Assembly: GCA_900541585.1 (NCBI GenBank)
Contig: UQKD01000015.1
Coordinates: forward strand, 1-64,000
Origin: an uncultured Alistipes sp.
GTDB taxonomy: Bacteria; Bacteroidota; Bacteroidia; Bacteroidales; Rikenellaceae
Direction: 5' to 3'
Length of the DNA stretch: 64,000 bases
In this document: piece after piece, positions 10,001 through 18,792 of the stretch
Layout: each line of letters opens with the position of its first letter
Numbering within the stretch: position 1 is the first letter of the stretch
Notes under the pieces: generated by a model
Seen by the model: only the letters and a program-made list of their open reading frames with translations
Told to the model about the DNA's origin: nothing
Databases searched by the model: none
Position numbers and translations under genes: made by a program

Positions 10001-10352
10001 ACGGGTGGCCGACAACCACTACTTCTTCGACGCGGAGAACCCCGCGGACGCGAGGACCAACCTCAAGGGAGCCTATCCGCGGCTGACCTTCGGCACACCC
10101 GGCGACAACCGCCAGGCCAGCGAGTTCTACGAGTACAAGGGCGACTACCTGAAACTGAAGAACGTCCAGATCGGCTACACGCTTCCCTCCCGGATCACGA
10201 AGAAGTTCTACGTCCAGCAGCTGCGGTTCTTCGTATCGGGAGAGAACCTGCTCACCATCACCGACTACCCGGGCCTCGATCCGGAGAAAGGCTCCGCCAT
10301 CGGCTATCCCCTCATGCGTTCGGTCACATTCGGAGCACAGATAACATTCTAA
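7077..10352 (+). CDS. SusC-like TonB-dependent outer-membrane transporter
   Basis: A 1091-residue protein with a Sec signal peptide (ending IPAIAQ). An N-terminal carboxypeptidase-regulatory-like domain covers about 33-110. The SusC/RagA signature region DVVVVGYGVQKKVNLTGAV follows at about 117-135, then a plug domain with LVDGVEW and ISVLKDAASASIYGTRAANGVILITTK, and a beta-barrel ending in TFGAQITF, with the terminal Phe needed for outer-membrane assembly. It imports oligosaccharides with the SusD-like partner encoded 5 bp downstream, using TonB-ExbBD energy. It is the core transporter of this PUL. Confidence 0.95.
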   Translation: MKQKLTKLLCSVFLVAFAIPAIAQSSGGSSTRTITGKVTDSEGAPIVGAVVMASQREATTTNSEGRYTLAVQSPDAVLRFSCMGYRPRSENTAGRTVVDVSLETDNQLLEDVVVVGYGVQKKVNLTGAVASIDFSKTSESRSIISTSAALAGLAAGMNVTQSSGQPGSDNATIRIRGDGSFTSGANGPLVLVDGVEWSMDNVNPNDIASISVLKDAASASIYGTRAANGVILITTKNGSAGKAQISYSYKGILQMPYNDLHFVSDYARHMELINESCDNIGTSRIFSQSNIDLWREKSSDPYGVGENGVPNFALYPNTDWFDEIFENGYSQEHNLSISGGSEKIRYLLSLGYLDNQGVMGRFGIDSSTQKVNFRTNLEADVTKWFTAGVRLFGQRQEYGLANISNAFNALYQTTPGVYPGSVNAWGRPALAAEESSNANNIFGMMYGSGGYNNSTRVNGSVYATIRPYRGVSVEATVNYSPTFGERHSYGRENGYWDYTTDTRYSSSDLSNAGVSNTTSRNYYLSSEILARYTATVGDHDFGVLFGYSAMEYRTWGWGVSKQGATDWTLNDLGTYETLSGSSSTAKNGWGLRSYFGRINYAYKNRYLLEANLRADGSSRFGSNNRYGIFPSFSAGWKIHEERFMEGTEDWLSNLKLRASWGKAGNNQGIGNYAWQAVYATQNVVVDGSGSKGLYISSLSNADLKWETTATTDIGLDMGFFDNRLTAEVDYYRKNTTDILYTPTIYMTMGEVSGVPSNLGSVVNKGFEVSLNWKSRIGKDFSYYAGVNFSYNKNRVTKFKGDLVKRWTDGVYSNNLSDVTAGYGSGKLCEGHALGEHYLRRLYKGNGRGYRGGAVDVNAGPKDGMIRTQQDFEWVQAMLETGYTFNGVTALSKDQLWYGDLIYADRNGDGNYGDDNDMDFNGRTSTPSYNLGVNLGFAWKGLDFNMTWSGAFDYYIIWNALYYNGTQTTNGHGISERVADNHYFFDAENPADARTNLKGAYPRLTFGTPGDNRQASEFYEYKGDYLKLKNVQIGYTLPSRITKKFYVQQLRFFVSGENLLTITDYPGLDPEKGSAIGYPLMRSVTFGAQITF

Positions 10353-10357
10353 CGACT

Positions 10358-12181
10358 ATGAAAAAGCTATATTATACGATCCTTGCCACCGCAGCGGCCC
10401 TGACGACCGCTTCATGCGTGGACCTGCTCAACACGGCCCCTGAAAACCAGATCGCCAGCGAGAACATGTGGACCACGCCCGAACTCGCCCTGAAGGGCAT
10501 GAACGGACTCTACGAGACGTTCTACAACCGCAAACAGAGCAACGGCACGCAGGTCCGTTCGGAGAACCTCGACGGCCTCAACAAGTACGGCATCGAGGCC
10601 CTGGGATTCTGCACCGACTACTACGCCAACAACTACCCGATCTACCTGCTCTACAACCAGGCGAAGCGCGCCAACGACTGGCAGCTGGCACACGAATGGA
10701 AGTTCTGCTACACGATCGTGCACGCCGCCAACGACGCCGTCACGAACCTGCACAAGGCCGGGCTGGACGCCCAGACCTACGAGCGTTACCTCTGCGAGGC
10801 GCGGTTCCTCCGGGCCTGGGCCTACTCCCGGCTCAACAAGTTCTGGCAAGGCGTTCCGGTCTACCTCGAACCCATCTCCAACGAGCAGTGCACGCGGACG
10901 CAGGAGAGCGCCGACTACGTGTGGCGCGAAGTGGTGCTGCCCGACCTGAAATACTGCATCGACAACGCGGCGTTCCCCGACAACACCCTCGGGGAGAGCA
11001 ATTTCGGCCGTCCGTCGAAAGGCGCCGCCTACGCCCTGCGGGGCATGGCCTACATGTGGCTCAAGGAGTGGCAGAACGCTGCCAACGACTTCGAGAAGGT
11101 CGGCCAGTGCGGCTACGGTCTCTGGCAGGGAGAGTACATCGACTTCTTCAGCCCCGACAACGAACGCGACAAAGAGATGATCTTCGCCATCCAGTACGAC
11201 GAGGAGTCCGGCTACTGCGACAACATCCAGCAGGCCGTGGGCGCCCGCGACACCTACGGCGGCTGGGACGAGGTGAAACCGGCGTCGGATTTCGTCGACT
11301 ACTACCAGAACGGCGACGGCACGGAGTTCAAATGGAGCCAGGTGACCGGGCTTGAGAACTGGGACCAGCTGACGCCCAAACAGCGGGCCGTGTTCTTCTG
11401 CCGCGACGGACTGAAGAGCAACGCGAAACTGGCTTCGCAGAAAACCCAGGCGGTCGGCATCTGCGGACAGGACATCTTCGACCGCTACTACCTCGACAAC
11501 GGCAACGAGGCCCGGATCAAGGCCGCCTACGACAACCGCGACCCGCGGCTCAAGCAGACGATCGTCACGCCTTACGAGCCGGTGGACTGTTTCTGCGCGG
11601 GACTCAACGGCGACGAGAACATGATCGGCAAGCAGCTCCGCTGGCCGCTCTACCTGCAGGGAACCAGCGGCGGCGACTTCTGGCTCGACAAACGCACCTC
11701 GGCCTACTACTGCTACCGCAAGTACGTGCGTTTCCTCAAGGGCGAACTGATCGACCGGCAGCGCTGCTACACGGACTTCCCGCTCATCCGCTACACCGAC
11801 GTCATCCTGCAATGGGCCGAGGCGCTGATCGAGCTGAACGAGTTCACCCCGGCGAAGAACCTCATCGACCAGGTGCGCGCCCGCGCCCACATGCCGGGCA
11901 TCACGATCGGCGACCTCGACGCCATGCGCGAGGCCGTACGCTACGAGCGCCGCGTGGAATTTCCGGTCGAGGCGGTGAACTTCTTCGACGAAGTGCGCTG
12001 GGGGACCTACAAGGAGACCAAGTTCCAGGGACAGGACGTCCACGGCGGCCAGTCCTGGTGGGGCGACAACACGGTCGAGTACGCCTGGTACTGGGACGAC
12101 TGCCTCTGGCCGTGGTCCGTACCGCAGGGCGAGTACCAGCGGAACGCTTCGCTCACCACCCGTCCGGGCTGGGTCTATTGA
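10358..12181 (+). CDS. SusD-like surface glycan-binding lipoprotein
   Basis: A 607-residue lipoprotein (MKKLYYTILATAAALTTASC, lipidated Cys20). RagB/SusD features include the TPR-like N-terminal region (NTAPENQIASENMWTTPELALKGMNGLYE), the FLRAWAYSRLNKFW segment, and the C-terminal block LIRYTDVILQWAEALIELNE followed by AMREAVRYERRVEFPVEAVNFFDEVRWG. It caps the SusC barrel and passes glycan into it. The ATG at 10358 follows the SusC stop by 5 bp. The frame is open far upstream, but only this Met gives a signal peptide. Confidence 0.95.
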   Translation: MKKLYYTILATAAALTTASCVDLLNTAPENQIASENMWTTPELALKGMNGLYETFYNRKQSNGTQVRSENLDGLNKYGIEALGFCTDYYANNYPIYLLYNQAKRANDWQLAHEWKFCYTIVHAANDAVTNLHKAGLDAQTYERYLCEARFLRAWAYSRLNKFWQGVPVYLEPISNEQCTRTQESADYVWREVVLPDLKYCIDNAAFPDNTLGESNFGRPSKGAAYALRGMAYMWLKEWQNAANDFEKVGQCGYGLWQGEYIDFFSPDNERDKEMIFAIQYDEESGYCDNIQQAVGARDTYGGWDEVKPASDFVDYYQNGDGTEFKWSQVTGLENWDQLTPKQRAVFFCRDGLKSNAKLASQKTQAVGICGQDIFDRYYLDNGNEARIKAAYDNRDPRLKQTIVTPYEPVDCFCAGLNGDENMIGKQLRWPLYLQGTSGGDFWLDKRTSAYYCYRKYVRFLKGELIDRQRCYTDFPLIRYTDVILQWAEALIELNEFTPAKNLIDQVRARAHMPGITIGDLDAMREAVRYERRVEFPVEAVNFFDEVRWGTYKETKFQGQDVHGGQSWWGDNTVEYAWYWDDCLWPWSVPQGEYQRNASLTTRPGWVY

Positions 12182-12208
12182 TTGTTAAACCTCAATCCGT
12201 TTATCGAA

Positions 12209-12676
12209 ATGAAAAAGATTCTCATACTGTCGGCCGCGCTCCTCACCGGCTTTTTCGCCCTCTCCTGCGGGGACTCCTCGTCGGAACCCGAAGACGACCC
12301 GAACATGCCCGCCGTGAAGATCGAGGCCGCGAATATCGCCGACAACAAGGCGACCGTCACCGCGGCGCTGGAAAAAGGCAACTTCTACGGGGCCAAGATC
12401 GTGACGGGCGTCCGCGTCTCCTCCCTCACGCTCGACTACACGCGGGAAATCCCCCTGATCAAGTACGTCGAGTCGAACGGCACGGCGGTCGAACTGCCCT
12501 TCACGACACAGCTCACCGACCTGATTTTCGAGCAGGACTACTTCTGCGCGGTCATCGTCTACGACCGTACGGGCCGCGCCTGCCACTCCGCCTACCTCAC
12601 CTTCACGGCCGAGGGCGACCCGGAGGGAATCAGCAACGACAATTCGGCCGGCGACCTCGAAGACAACCCGCAGTAA
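12209..12676 (+). CDS. Small lipoprotein of the PUL operon, unknown function
   Basis: A 155-residue lipoprotein (MKKILILSAALLTGFFALSC). After an acidic linker (SSSEPEDDPN) a single Ig/FN3-like beta domain is suggested by VKIEAANIADNKATVTAALE and later alternating strands. The start at 12209 is chosen over an upstream in-frame codon at 12182 because it begins the signal peptide. Its place directly after SusD is where PULs usually encode surface glycan-binding proteins. No catalytic motif is visible. Function is inferred from position only. Confidence 0.75.
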   Translation: MKKILILSAALLTGFFALSCGDSSSEPEDDPNMPAVKIEAANIADNKATVTAALEKGNFYGAKIVTGVRVSSLTLDYTREIPLIKYVESNGTAVELPFTTQLTDLIFEQDYFCAVIVYDRTGRACHSAYLTFTAEGDPEGISNDNSAGDLEDNPQ

Positions 12677-12697
12677 AACCCAAAACGAGCAAACGAT

Positions 12698-14719
12698 ATG
12701 AAAAAGCTACTTTATAGCGTCTCAACGGCCCTGCTTCTCCTCTCCTGCAGCACGGAAGACCCGTCGCTGGAGGCCGAACCGGGCAAGGGCGGAAACGTGA
12801 TCACGTTCGTCGGCCGGACCTCGCCCGAGACCCGGACCGAGATCGGCGGGAAGGAAGGCAACTCCTATCCGGTCCTCTGGTCGCCCGGCGACCGGATCGG
12901 CATCATCTCTCCGGTCGAAACCCTTTTCCAGAACGCCAGCGCGACGCTGAACGCCAGCGACGCCGGCAAGAACAGCGGCATCTTCGTCCTCGAAACCGAA
13001 ACCGTCGTGGAGAGCAGCATGGACCTGATCGTCTATTATCCATACAGTTCCTACACGACCTACGGCGACGGCGCTCTCCGGTCGTCCGTCCCCATGGAGC
13101 AGCGGCAGGCGCGCCCGGGCGACTCCTCCCACACGGGGAAGTACACCCTGGCCTACGACAAGACCGTGATCGACCCCGCCGCCGCGGCCCCGGGCAAGTC
13201 CCCGTCGGTGTCGTTCTCGCTGCGGCACGCCGTGGCGTACGTCCGCCTCGTGATTTCAAGCACGGAATATGCCGGCTACAAACTCAACGGCGCATCGCTC
13301 TGGTGTGACGGCGAGGCCCTTTCCGGCGACATCTCGGTCGACGTGGCCACGGGCGAAACCCGGACCGAGACCCCGCGCAACTACGCCACCGTCGTCGTGG
13401 AGGAGCCGCAGGCTCTCTCCTCGGCGCAGGAACTCTGGCTCGTGACGCTTCCCGTGAACCTGACCGGCAAGGAGGTTTACGTCTCCGTGGCCATGACCGA
13501 CGGCACGAAAAACGTGACCATCCCCGTCAAGGTCGCCGTGAAGGAGCTGAAGGCCAACGCCGTCAACACGATCACCGTGGCGAACGTCTCCCTGGCGGAC
13601 AACCGGTTCGCCTGGTATCAACCCGAAGAGACGCGCTATCTCGCCGAGGGCTGGGCTTACGGCGAGGCCAACACCTTCGTCACGAGCACCGACGGCGAGG
13701 AGATCACGGTCGACGTCAGGGCGCGCGGCTTCTTCAACGGCTGCGAGGAGCCGAAATACGCCAAAATCATCTTCGCCAACAACCTCTCGGGAACCAACTA
13801 CACACTGGCGATCAACGGCAAGCGGAACAACCCCGACTCCCCGGCCGACTATGCCGAGGAGGTGGAGATCGGCAGCGACTACAAGCTGACGCTCAAGACC
13901 TCGAAGGGCAGCTATCTGGGCTGGTTCGGCAAGGTGGGCATCCTGAACGCCGAGAAGAAATTCATCTGGGCCTTCACCGTCTGGTATCTCCCGGGAGGCG
14001 TAGTGGGACACCCCTACAAGAGCGGCGTGGTCATGGACCGCTACATCGGCGACAGCTACGCCCCGAACTACAACAACTGGCACGGCGTGGGAGCCTACTT
14101 CCAGTGGGGGCGTCCGTTCAGCTTCTCCTGGGGTGCGATCACCTACACGGTCGCCTCGACCAACGCGACGGACCTCAAGGTTTCGGCGGCCAATCCGGGC
14201 GTCTTCTTCAAAACCGACGGCGCCTCGAAGCACAACGGCGACTGGTGGCTCGGCGACTGGACCGGCAAGCGCACCGACCGCAAGGACGACTTCTGGGGCA
14301 ACCCGAACAGCACGGCGGAGGCCGGATCGCCCGCAAACGGCACCAAGTCGATCTTCGACCCCTGTCCCAAAGGCTGGATGGTGGCGTCCCCGGCAGTCTA
14401 CAAGGAGGTGCTCGCCGGCAAGGACGACGCATTCGAAAAGAACGGCTCGGTACAGTCGATGATCTACAAATACGACGGCACGAACAAGGCTTACTGGCAT
14501 TTCAGCGGCCTGAAATGGGCCTCGTCGGGCGGAAACCCGAACAACAACCAGAACGACATTCTGGGCGTCTGGTCCAATTCGTCCTACCACGGCTACGAAG
14601 CCTCGGACCACAACGTCTACCAGCTCTATTACCGCACGTCGCAGGGCACGTGGAACGACGGCGGCGGCCGTGCGGCCGGCATGTCGGTACGCTGCATGCA
14701 GGACACCGAAAACCGTTGA
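12698..14719 (+). CDS. Fimbrillin-like lipoprotein with C-terminal FISUMP domain; candidate surface glycan-binding protein
   Basis: A 673-residue lipoprotein (MKKLLYSVSTALLLLSC). Residues 25-300 look like the fimbrillin/Mfa-like family: TRTEIGGKEG, then VLWSPGDRIGII, and regular beta strands. The C-terminal 130 residues match the Fibrobacter succinogenes major paralogous (FISUMP) pattern: DPCPKGWMVAS, a YWHFSGLKWASSGG block, GVWSNSSYHG and a closing AAGMSVRCMQ. It lies third after SusC in the operon, the usual place of a surface glycan-binding protein, so it may hold the polysaccharide at the cell surface. Domain calls are by motif; binding is inferred. Confidence 0.75.
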   Translation: MKKLLYSVSTALLLLSCSTEDPSLEAEPGKGGNVITFVGRTSPETRTEIGGKEGNSYPVLWSPGDRIGIISPVETLFQNASATLNASDAGKNSGIFVLETETVVESSMDLIVYYPYSSYTTYGDGALRSSVPMEQRQARPGDSSHTGKYTLAYDKTVIDPAAAAPGKSPSVSFSLRHAVAYVRLVISSTEYAGYKLNGASLWCDGEALSGDISVDVATGETRTETPRNYATVVVEEPQALSSAQELWLVTLPVNLTGKEVYVSVAMTDGTKNVTIPVKVAVKELKANAVNTITVANVSLADNRFAWYQPEETRYLAEGWAYGEANTFVTSTDGEEITVDVRARGFFNGCEEPKYAKIIFANNLSGTNYTLAINGKRNNPDSPADYAEEVEIGSDYKLTLKTSKGSYLGWFGKVGILNAEKKFIWAFTVWYLPGGVVGHPYKSGVVMDRYIGDSYAPNYNNWHGVGAYFQWGRPFSFSWGAITYTVASTNATDLKVSAANPGVFFKTDGASKHNGDWWLGDWTGKRTDRKDDFWGNPNSTAEAGSPANGTKSIFDPCPKGWMVASPAVYKEVLAGKDDAFEKNGSVQSMIYKYDGTNKAYWHFSGLKWASSGGNPNNNQNDILGVWSNSSYHGYEASDHNVYQLYYRTSQGTWNDGGGRAAGMSVRCMQDTENR

Positions 14720-14793
14720 CAACCGGAATCCGGAGGAGCGCCCGGCCGTCGGGCCGGACACTCCCCGGTTTGCGAACAAAAAACTTTACAGCC

Positions 14794-16731
14794 ATGAAGA
14801 TATTGAAAAAACTGCTTTGGTTCGTCGCGGCGGCATGCGTCCTCTCCGGATGCACCGACGACAGAATGATCTACAAACCCGGAAGCGGGTCCGGGAACGG
14901 CGGAAACGGCGGCGGCGGAGAGCAGCCGTCCGGTCCGGGCGACTATTCGAAACTCACGGCGGCCAACCACCCGCGGATCATCATGACCGAGGACGACGTG
15001 ACGGCCATCAAGGCGAAACTGGCCGCCGGGTCCGACGCCAACCTGAAGAAACTCCACGAGTGCATCATAGCCTATGCCGACAAGGCGCTCACGGCCAAGG
15101 ACCTGGTCTACCAGGTCACCGGCAAGCGGCTGCTGTCCGTCTCGACCGAGGCGGCCAACCGGATCATCTCCTGCTCCTACGCCTACCGTCTGACAGGGGA
15201 GGACAAATACCTCGAAAAGGCGGAGAAGGACATGCAGACGGTCTGCGCCTTCAAGGACTGGAACTCCGCGACCCACTTCCTCGACGGGGCCGAGATGGCC
15301 CACGGCGTGGGCATCGGCTACGACTGGCTCTACGGCCGGTTGAACGACGCGACGAAGAGGAGCGCCGAGAAGGCCATCCGGGACTACGCGTTCTACTGCG
15401 CGCTCAACGGCAAGTGGAACCTCAACTTCTACACCTCGGCGACCAACTGGAACCAGGTCTGCAACGGCGGACTGGTCGTGGCGGCGCTGGCCGTCTACGA
15501 GACCTGTCAGGACGACGCGCAGAGCATCATCGACAAGGCGATCGAAAGCAACGCCTCGGTCATGCCCGAGATGTACAACCCCGACGGCAACTACCCCGAG
15601 GGCTACGGCTACTGGGGTTACGGAACGGCCTTCGAGTGCATCATGCTCGCGGCGATGGAGTCGTGCACGGGAACCGACAACGGCCTTTCGGCCGTCGACG
15701 GTTTCAAAAAGACCGGCAAATGGATTCTCTTCATGGAGGGTATGAACAAGATGGCGTTCAACTACTGCGACTGCGCGCCTTCGAGCATCGCCTTCCCGCC
15801 GCTGTGGTATCTCGCCCACAAGTTCAACGACCAGTCGCTGCTGTACGGCGAGCTGATGAAGCTCAACGACGGCCGCTACACCTCCTACGACTCGCCCAAG
15901 TATTTCCCCATGGCGATCGTCTATGCGAGCAAGTTCGACCTGAACAGCATTGCGCCCCCGGAGGAGAAGGTGTGGAGCGGCAAGGGCATCAACCCCGTGG
16001 TGCTAGTCCACGGCGACTGGAGCTTCACCGACACCGACAAGTTCCTCGGCATCAAGGCCGGGCGGGCGAATTACAGCCACGGCCACATGGATGTCGGGTC
16101 GTTCGTCTACGACGCCTGGGGCACGCGCTGGTCCGCCGACCTGGGCCTTCAGAGCTACGGCACGGTCGAGAACATCAACCTGCCGGGTTACACCGGCGGT
16201 TTCGGAAGCTACGACCAGGGGGCCTTCCGCTGGGCCGTCTTCCGCTATAACAACTACAACCACAGCACCATCACCATCAACGACGCCCTCCACCGCGCCG
16301 GAGGCCGGGCCGAAATCACAAGCGTCATCAACACCTCCGCCTCGAAGGGCGCCACGATCGACATGACGGACATCCTTTCGACCGAATGCGAAAGCGCCAC
16401 GCGGACCGTAACGCTCGAAAACGACACGGATCTCGTGGTCAAGGACATCGTCAAGGCCAAATACAACAAGGCGGCAGACGTCCGGTGGACGATGGTCACG
16501 CGGGCCATGCCGACCGTCGAGGGCAACCGGATCGTATTGCAGGGCGCGTCGAAAAAACTCTACCTCAAGGTGACCAGCCAGAACAACGCCAAGGTCACCC
16601 TCAAGACCTGGTCCACCGTCGGCGAATCGTACGACGCGAGCAACGCGGGCTACTACGAAGCCGGCTTCGAGGCCAGGGTGACCTCCGGCCAGACGGACAC
16701 CTTCACCGTGACCCTCACCCCGAACGAATAG
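14794..16731 (+). CDS. Heparinase II/III-fold polysaccharide lyase, lipoprotein
   Basis: A 645-residue protein with lipobox VLSGC (Cys20) and a Gly-rich flexible linker (about 30-45) before the catalytic part. An alpha/alpha toroid covers about 50-400, with TNWNQVCNGGLVVAALAVYE near 218 and PEGYGYWGYGTAF. A beta-sandwich follows with the heparinase II/III signature NYSHGHMDVGSFVYDAWG (His429, His431, Asp433) and RWSADLG. This fold occurs in several lyase families acting on heparin/heparan, chondroitin, hyaluronan or alginate. The Gly linker and lipid anchor suggest surface display. The exact PL family is not assigned. Confidence 0.85.
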   Translation: MKILKKLLWFVAAACVLSGCTDDRMIYKPGSGSGNGGNGGGGEQPSGPGDYSKLTAANHPRIIMTEDDVTAIKAKLAAGSDANLKKLHECIIAYADKALTAKDLVYQVTGKRLLSVSTEAANRIISCSYAYRLTGEDKYLEKAEKDMQTVCAFKDWNSATHFLDGAEMAHGVGIGYDWLYGRLNDATKRSAEKAIRDYAFYCALNGKWNLNFYTSATNWNQVCNGGLVVAALAVYETCQDDAQSIIDKAIESNASVMPEMYNPDGNYPEGYGYWGYGTAFECIMLAAMESCTGTDNGLSAVDGFKKTGKWILFMEGMNKMAFNYCDCAPSSIAFPPLWYLAHKFNDQSLLYGELMKLNDGRYTSYDSPKYFPMAIVYASKFDLNSIAPPEEKVWSGKGINPVVLVHGDWSFTDTDKFLGIKAGRANYSHGHMDVGSFVYDAWGTRWSADLGLQSYGTVENINLPGYTGGFGSYDQGAFRWAVFRYNNYNHSTITINDALHRAGGRAEITSVINTSASKGATIDMTDILSTECESATRTVTLENDTDLVVKDIVKAKYNKAADVRWTMVTRAMPTVEGNRIVLQGASKKLYLKVTSQNNAKVTLKTWSTVGESYDASNAGYYEAGFEARVTSGQTDTFTVTLTPNE

Positions 16732-16741
16732 ACCGAAAACG

Positions 16742-18787
16742 ATGAAAACAACCCTTCTGTCGATCCTCCTGTCGGTAGCGGCCCTGATCCGGGCCGCCGC
16801 CGGCAACGACGGTCTGAACATCCTGCAGGCCGAATACTCGAAACCGGGCGTCGCCGAATCCTTCGCCGCAGGGAAAGCGTGGTTCCCCTTTCCCGCCTAC
16901 GAGGACCGCGCGGGCTGGGCCGCGCTCTTCGGTCCCGACGCCGGGAAGGTCATCCGGCGGGGCGAGCAGCTGCTCGACTACCAATGGCAGTACATCCCCG
17001 CCAGCGCCTACCTCGCCTTCGAACGGACGGGCGACCGGCAGGCCATGGAGAAGCCCGAAGGGGCCAACCGCGGCGCGCTGATCGCCCTGATCCTGGCCGA
17101 ACTGGCCGAAGGCAAGGGACGGTTCGTCGACCAGCTCGCCAACGGCGTCTGGCTGGCCGCGCAGCAGCCTTCGTGGGTGCTCTCGGCGCACCAGGGGCGG
17201 CAGCGGACCAAACGATCGCTTCCCGACGCCCGCGAACAACTCATCGACCTCGCATCGGGGCGTTACGGCTCCATCGTCTCCATCGCCTACCACTTCTTCC
17301 ACCGGGAATTCGACAAACTCGACCCCTCCATCTCGGCCGCCACGGAGAACGCCGTCCGGCGGAATATCCTCGACCCGTACCTCGATCCCGGACAGTGGCA
17401 CGCCAACTGGTGGCTGGGACTGGCGTCCAGGGGATCGATGCTCAACAACTGGACCCCGTGGTGCAATTCGGACGTGATCCTGTGCTTCCTGCTGATGGAG
17501 AAGAACCAGGAGCGGCTCGACCGGGCCGTGGCCCAGTCGGTGGAATCCATGGACCTGTTCCTCAACTACATCCAGAAGGACGGGGCCTGCGAGGAAGGTC
17601 CCGCCTACTGGGGCGCGGCGGCCGGTAAGGTCTACGACTACCTCCAGATCCTGTACGACGCCTCGGGCGGCGCATTCTCGCTGTTCGGCAACGAGCGCAT
17701 CCGGAAAATGGGCGAGTTCGTCTCCCGCTCCTACATCGGCAACGGCTACGTCGTCAACTTCGCCGACGCCGGGGCCAGACTGAACAACCCCAGCGAACTG
17801 ATCTGGAATTACGGCCATGCGGTGGGCAGCAGGGAGATGACCGATTTCGCGCTCTACTGCCTGGCCGACCCTGCGAGCGGGAAATTCCGAAACCCCGCCA
17901 TCACGGGCAACGACGCCTACCGGGCGCTCGAAACGGTGCGGTTCAACCCGCTGATCCGCGAGGCCGCGGATTCGCTGAACCGCCTTGCGGCCGAAACCTC
18001 TCCGGCGGAAGTGCGCCGCAACCTGCGGCGCGGCGTACCCCCGGCCACGTGGTATCCCGAGACCGAAATGTGCTTCATGCGCAATCCCTCGGGATGGTTC
18101 CTCGGAGCGAAGGGCGGCTACAACAACGAGAGCCACAACCACAACGACGTGGGGAGCTGCGTCGTCTACGTCCGGGACATCCCGGTGCTCGTGGACGCCG
18201 GCGTGGGGACCTACACCCGGCAGACGTTCAACCACGACCGCTACAAGATCTGGTCGATGCAGTGCGACTGGCACAACCTGCCGATGATCAACGGGACCGC
18301 CCAGCCCGCCGGCGCGCAGTACCGGTCGAAAAACGCGTCGTGCAACCTCTCCAAAGGGTTGTTCTCGCTCGATCTGGCCGATGCCTATCCGCCGGAGTCC
18401 GGATGCCGGAAGTGGGTCAGGACCTACCGTCTCGCCCCGAAGGGCACGCCCTCGGTGACGATCACCGACTCGTTCGCACTCGATGCGCGGAGGCAGCCGG
18501 ACGTGGAGCATTTCCTGGTCAAGGGATCGGTCGTCCTGCCGGGCGGAACGCACCAGGGACGAACGCTCCCCGACGGAGAACTGCTGATCGTCTGCGACGA
18601 AGGGCTGGTCGTGAAGATGACCTTCCCGGCGTCGCTGAAAGCCTCGGTCGACGTGATGGAACTCACCGACCGGCGATTCTCCGGCGTGTGGGGCCGGAGC
18701 CTGCGGCGGATCAACCTCGCCTCGGCGCCCGACGCCCCGGCGAAGGGCAGCTATGAATTCCGGATCACCGAACTCGGCAAAAAGTGA
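16742..18787 (+). CDS. Heparinase II/III-fold polysaccharide lyase, secreted
   Basis: A 681-residue protein with a Sec signal peptide (MKTTLLSILLSVAALIRAAAG) and no lipobox, so probably periplasmic. The toroid domain includes HANWWLGLASRGSMLNNWTPWC and YIQKDGACEEGPAYWGAAAGK. The beta-sandwich has NNESHNHNDVGSCVVY near 461-476 and VLVDAGVGTYTRQTF, the typical heparinase II/III metal/substrate region. It starts 10 bp after the previous lyase gene. One surface and one periplasmic lyase would fit stepwise depolymerisation and oligosaccharide clean-up. The two lyases are only distantly alike. Confidence 0.85.
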   Translation: MKTTLLSILLSVAALIRAAAGNDGLNILQAEYSKPGVAESFAAGKAWFPFPAYEDRAGWAALFGPDAGKVIRRGEQLLDYQWQYIPASAYLAFERTGDRQAMEKPEGANRGALIALILAELAEGKGRFVDQLANGVWLAAQQPSWVLSAHQGRQRTKRSLPDAREQLIDLASGRYGSIVSIAYHFFHREFDKLDPSISAATENAVRRNILDPYLDPGQWHANWWLGLASRGSMLNNWTPWCNSDVILCFLLMEKNQERLDRAVAQSVESMDLFLNYIQKDGACEEGPAYWGAAAGKVYDYLQILYDASGGAFSLFGNERIRKMGEFVSRSYIGNGYVVNFADAGARLNNPSELIWNYGHAVGSREMTDFALYCLADPASGKFRNPAITGNDAYRALETVRFNPLIREAADSLNRLAAETSPAEVRRNLRRGVPPATWYPETEMCFMRNPSGWFLGAKGGYNNESHNHNDVGSCVVYVRDIPVLVDAGVGTYTRQTFNHDRYKIWSMQCDWHNLPMINGTAQPAGAQYRSKNASCNLSKGLFSLDLADAYPPESGCRKWVRTYRLAPKGTPSVTITDSFALDARRQPDVEHFLVKGSVVLPGGTHQGRTLPDGELLIVCDEGLVVKMTFPASLKASVDVMELTDRRFSGVWGRSLRRINLASAPDAPAKGSYEFRITELGKK

Positions 18788-18792
18788 CGGCA

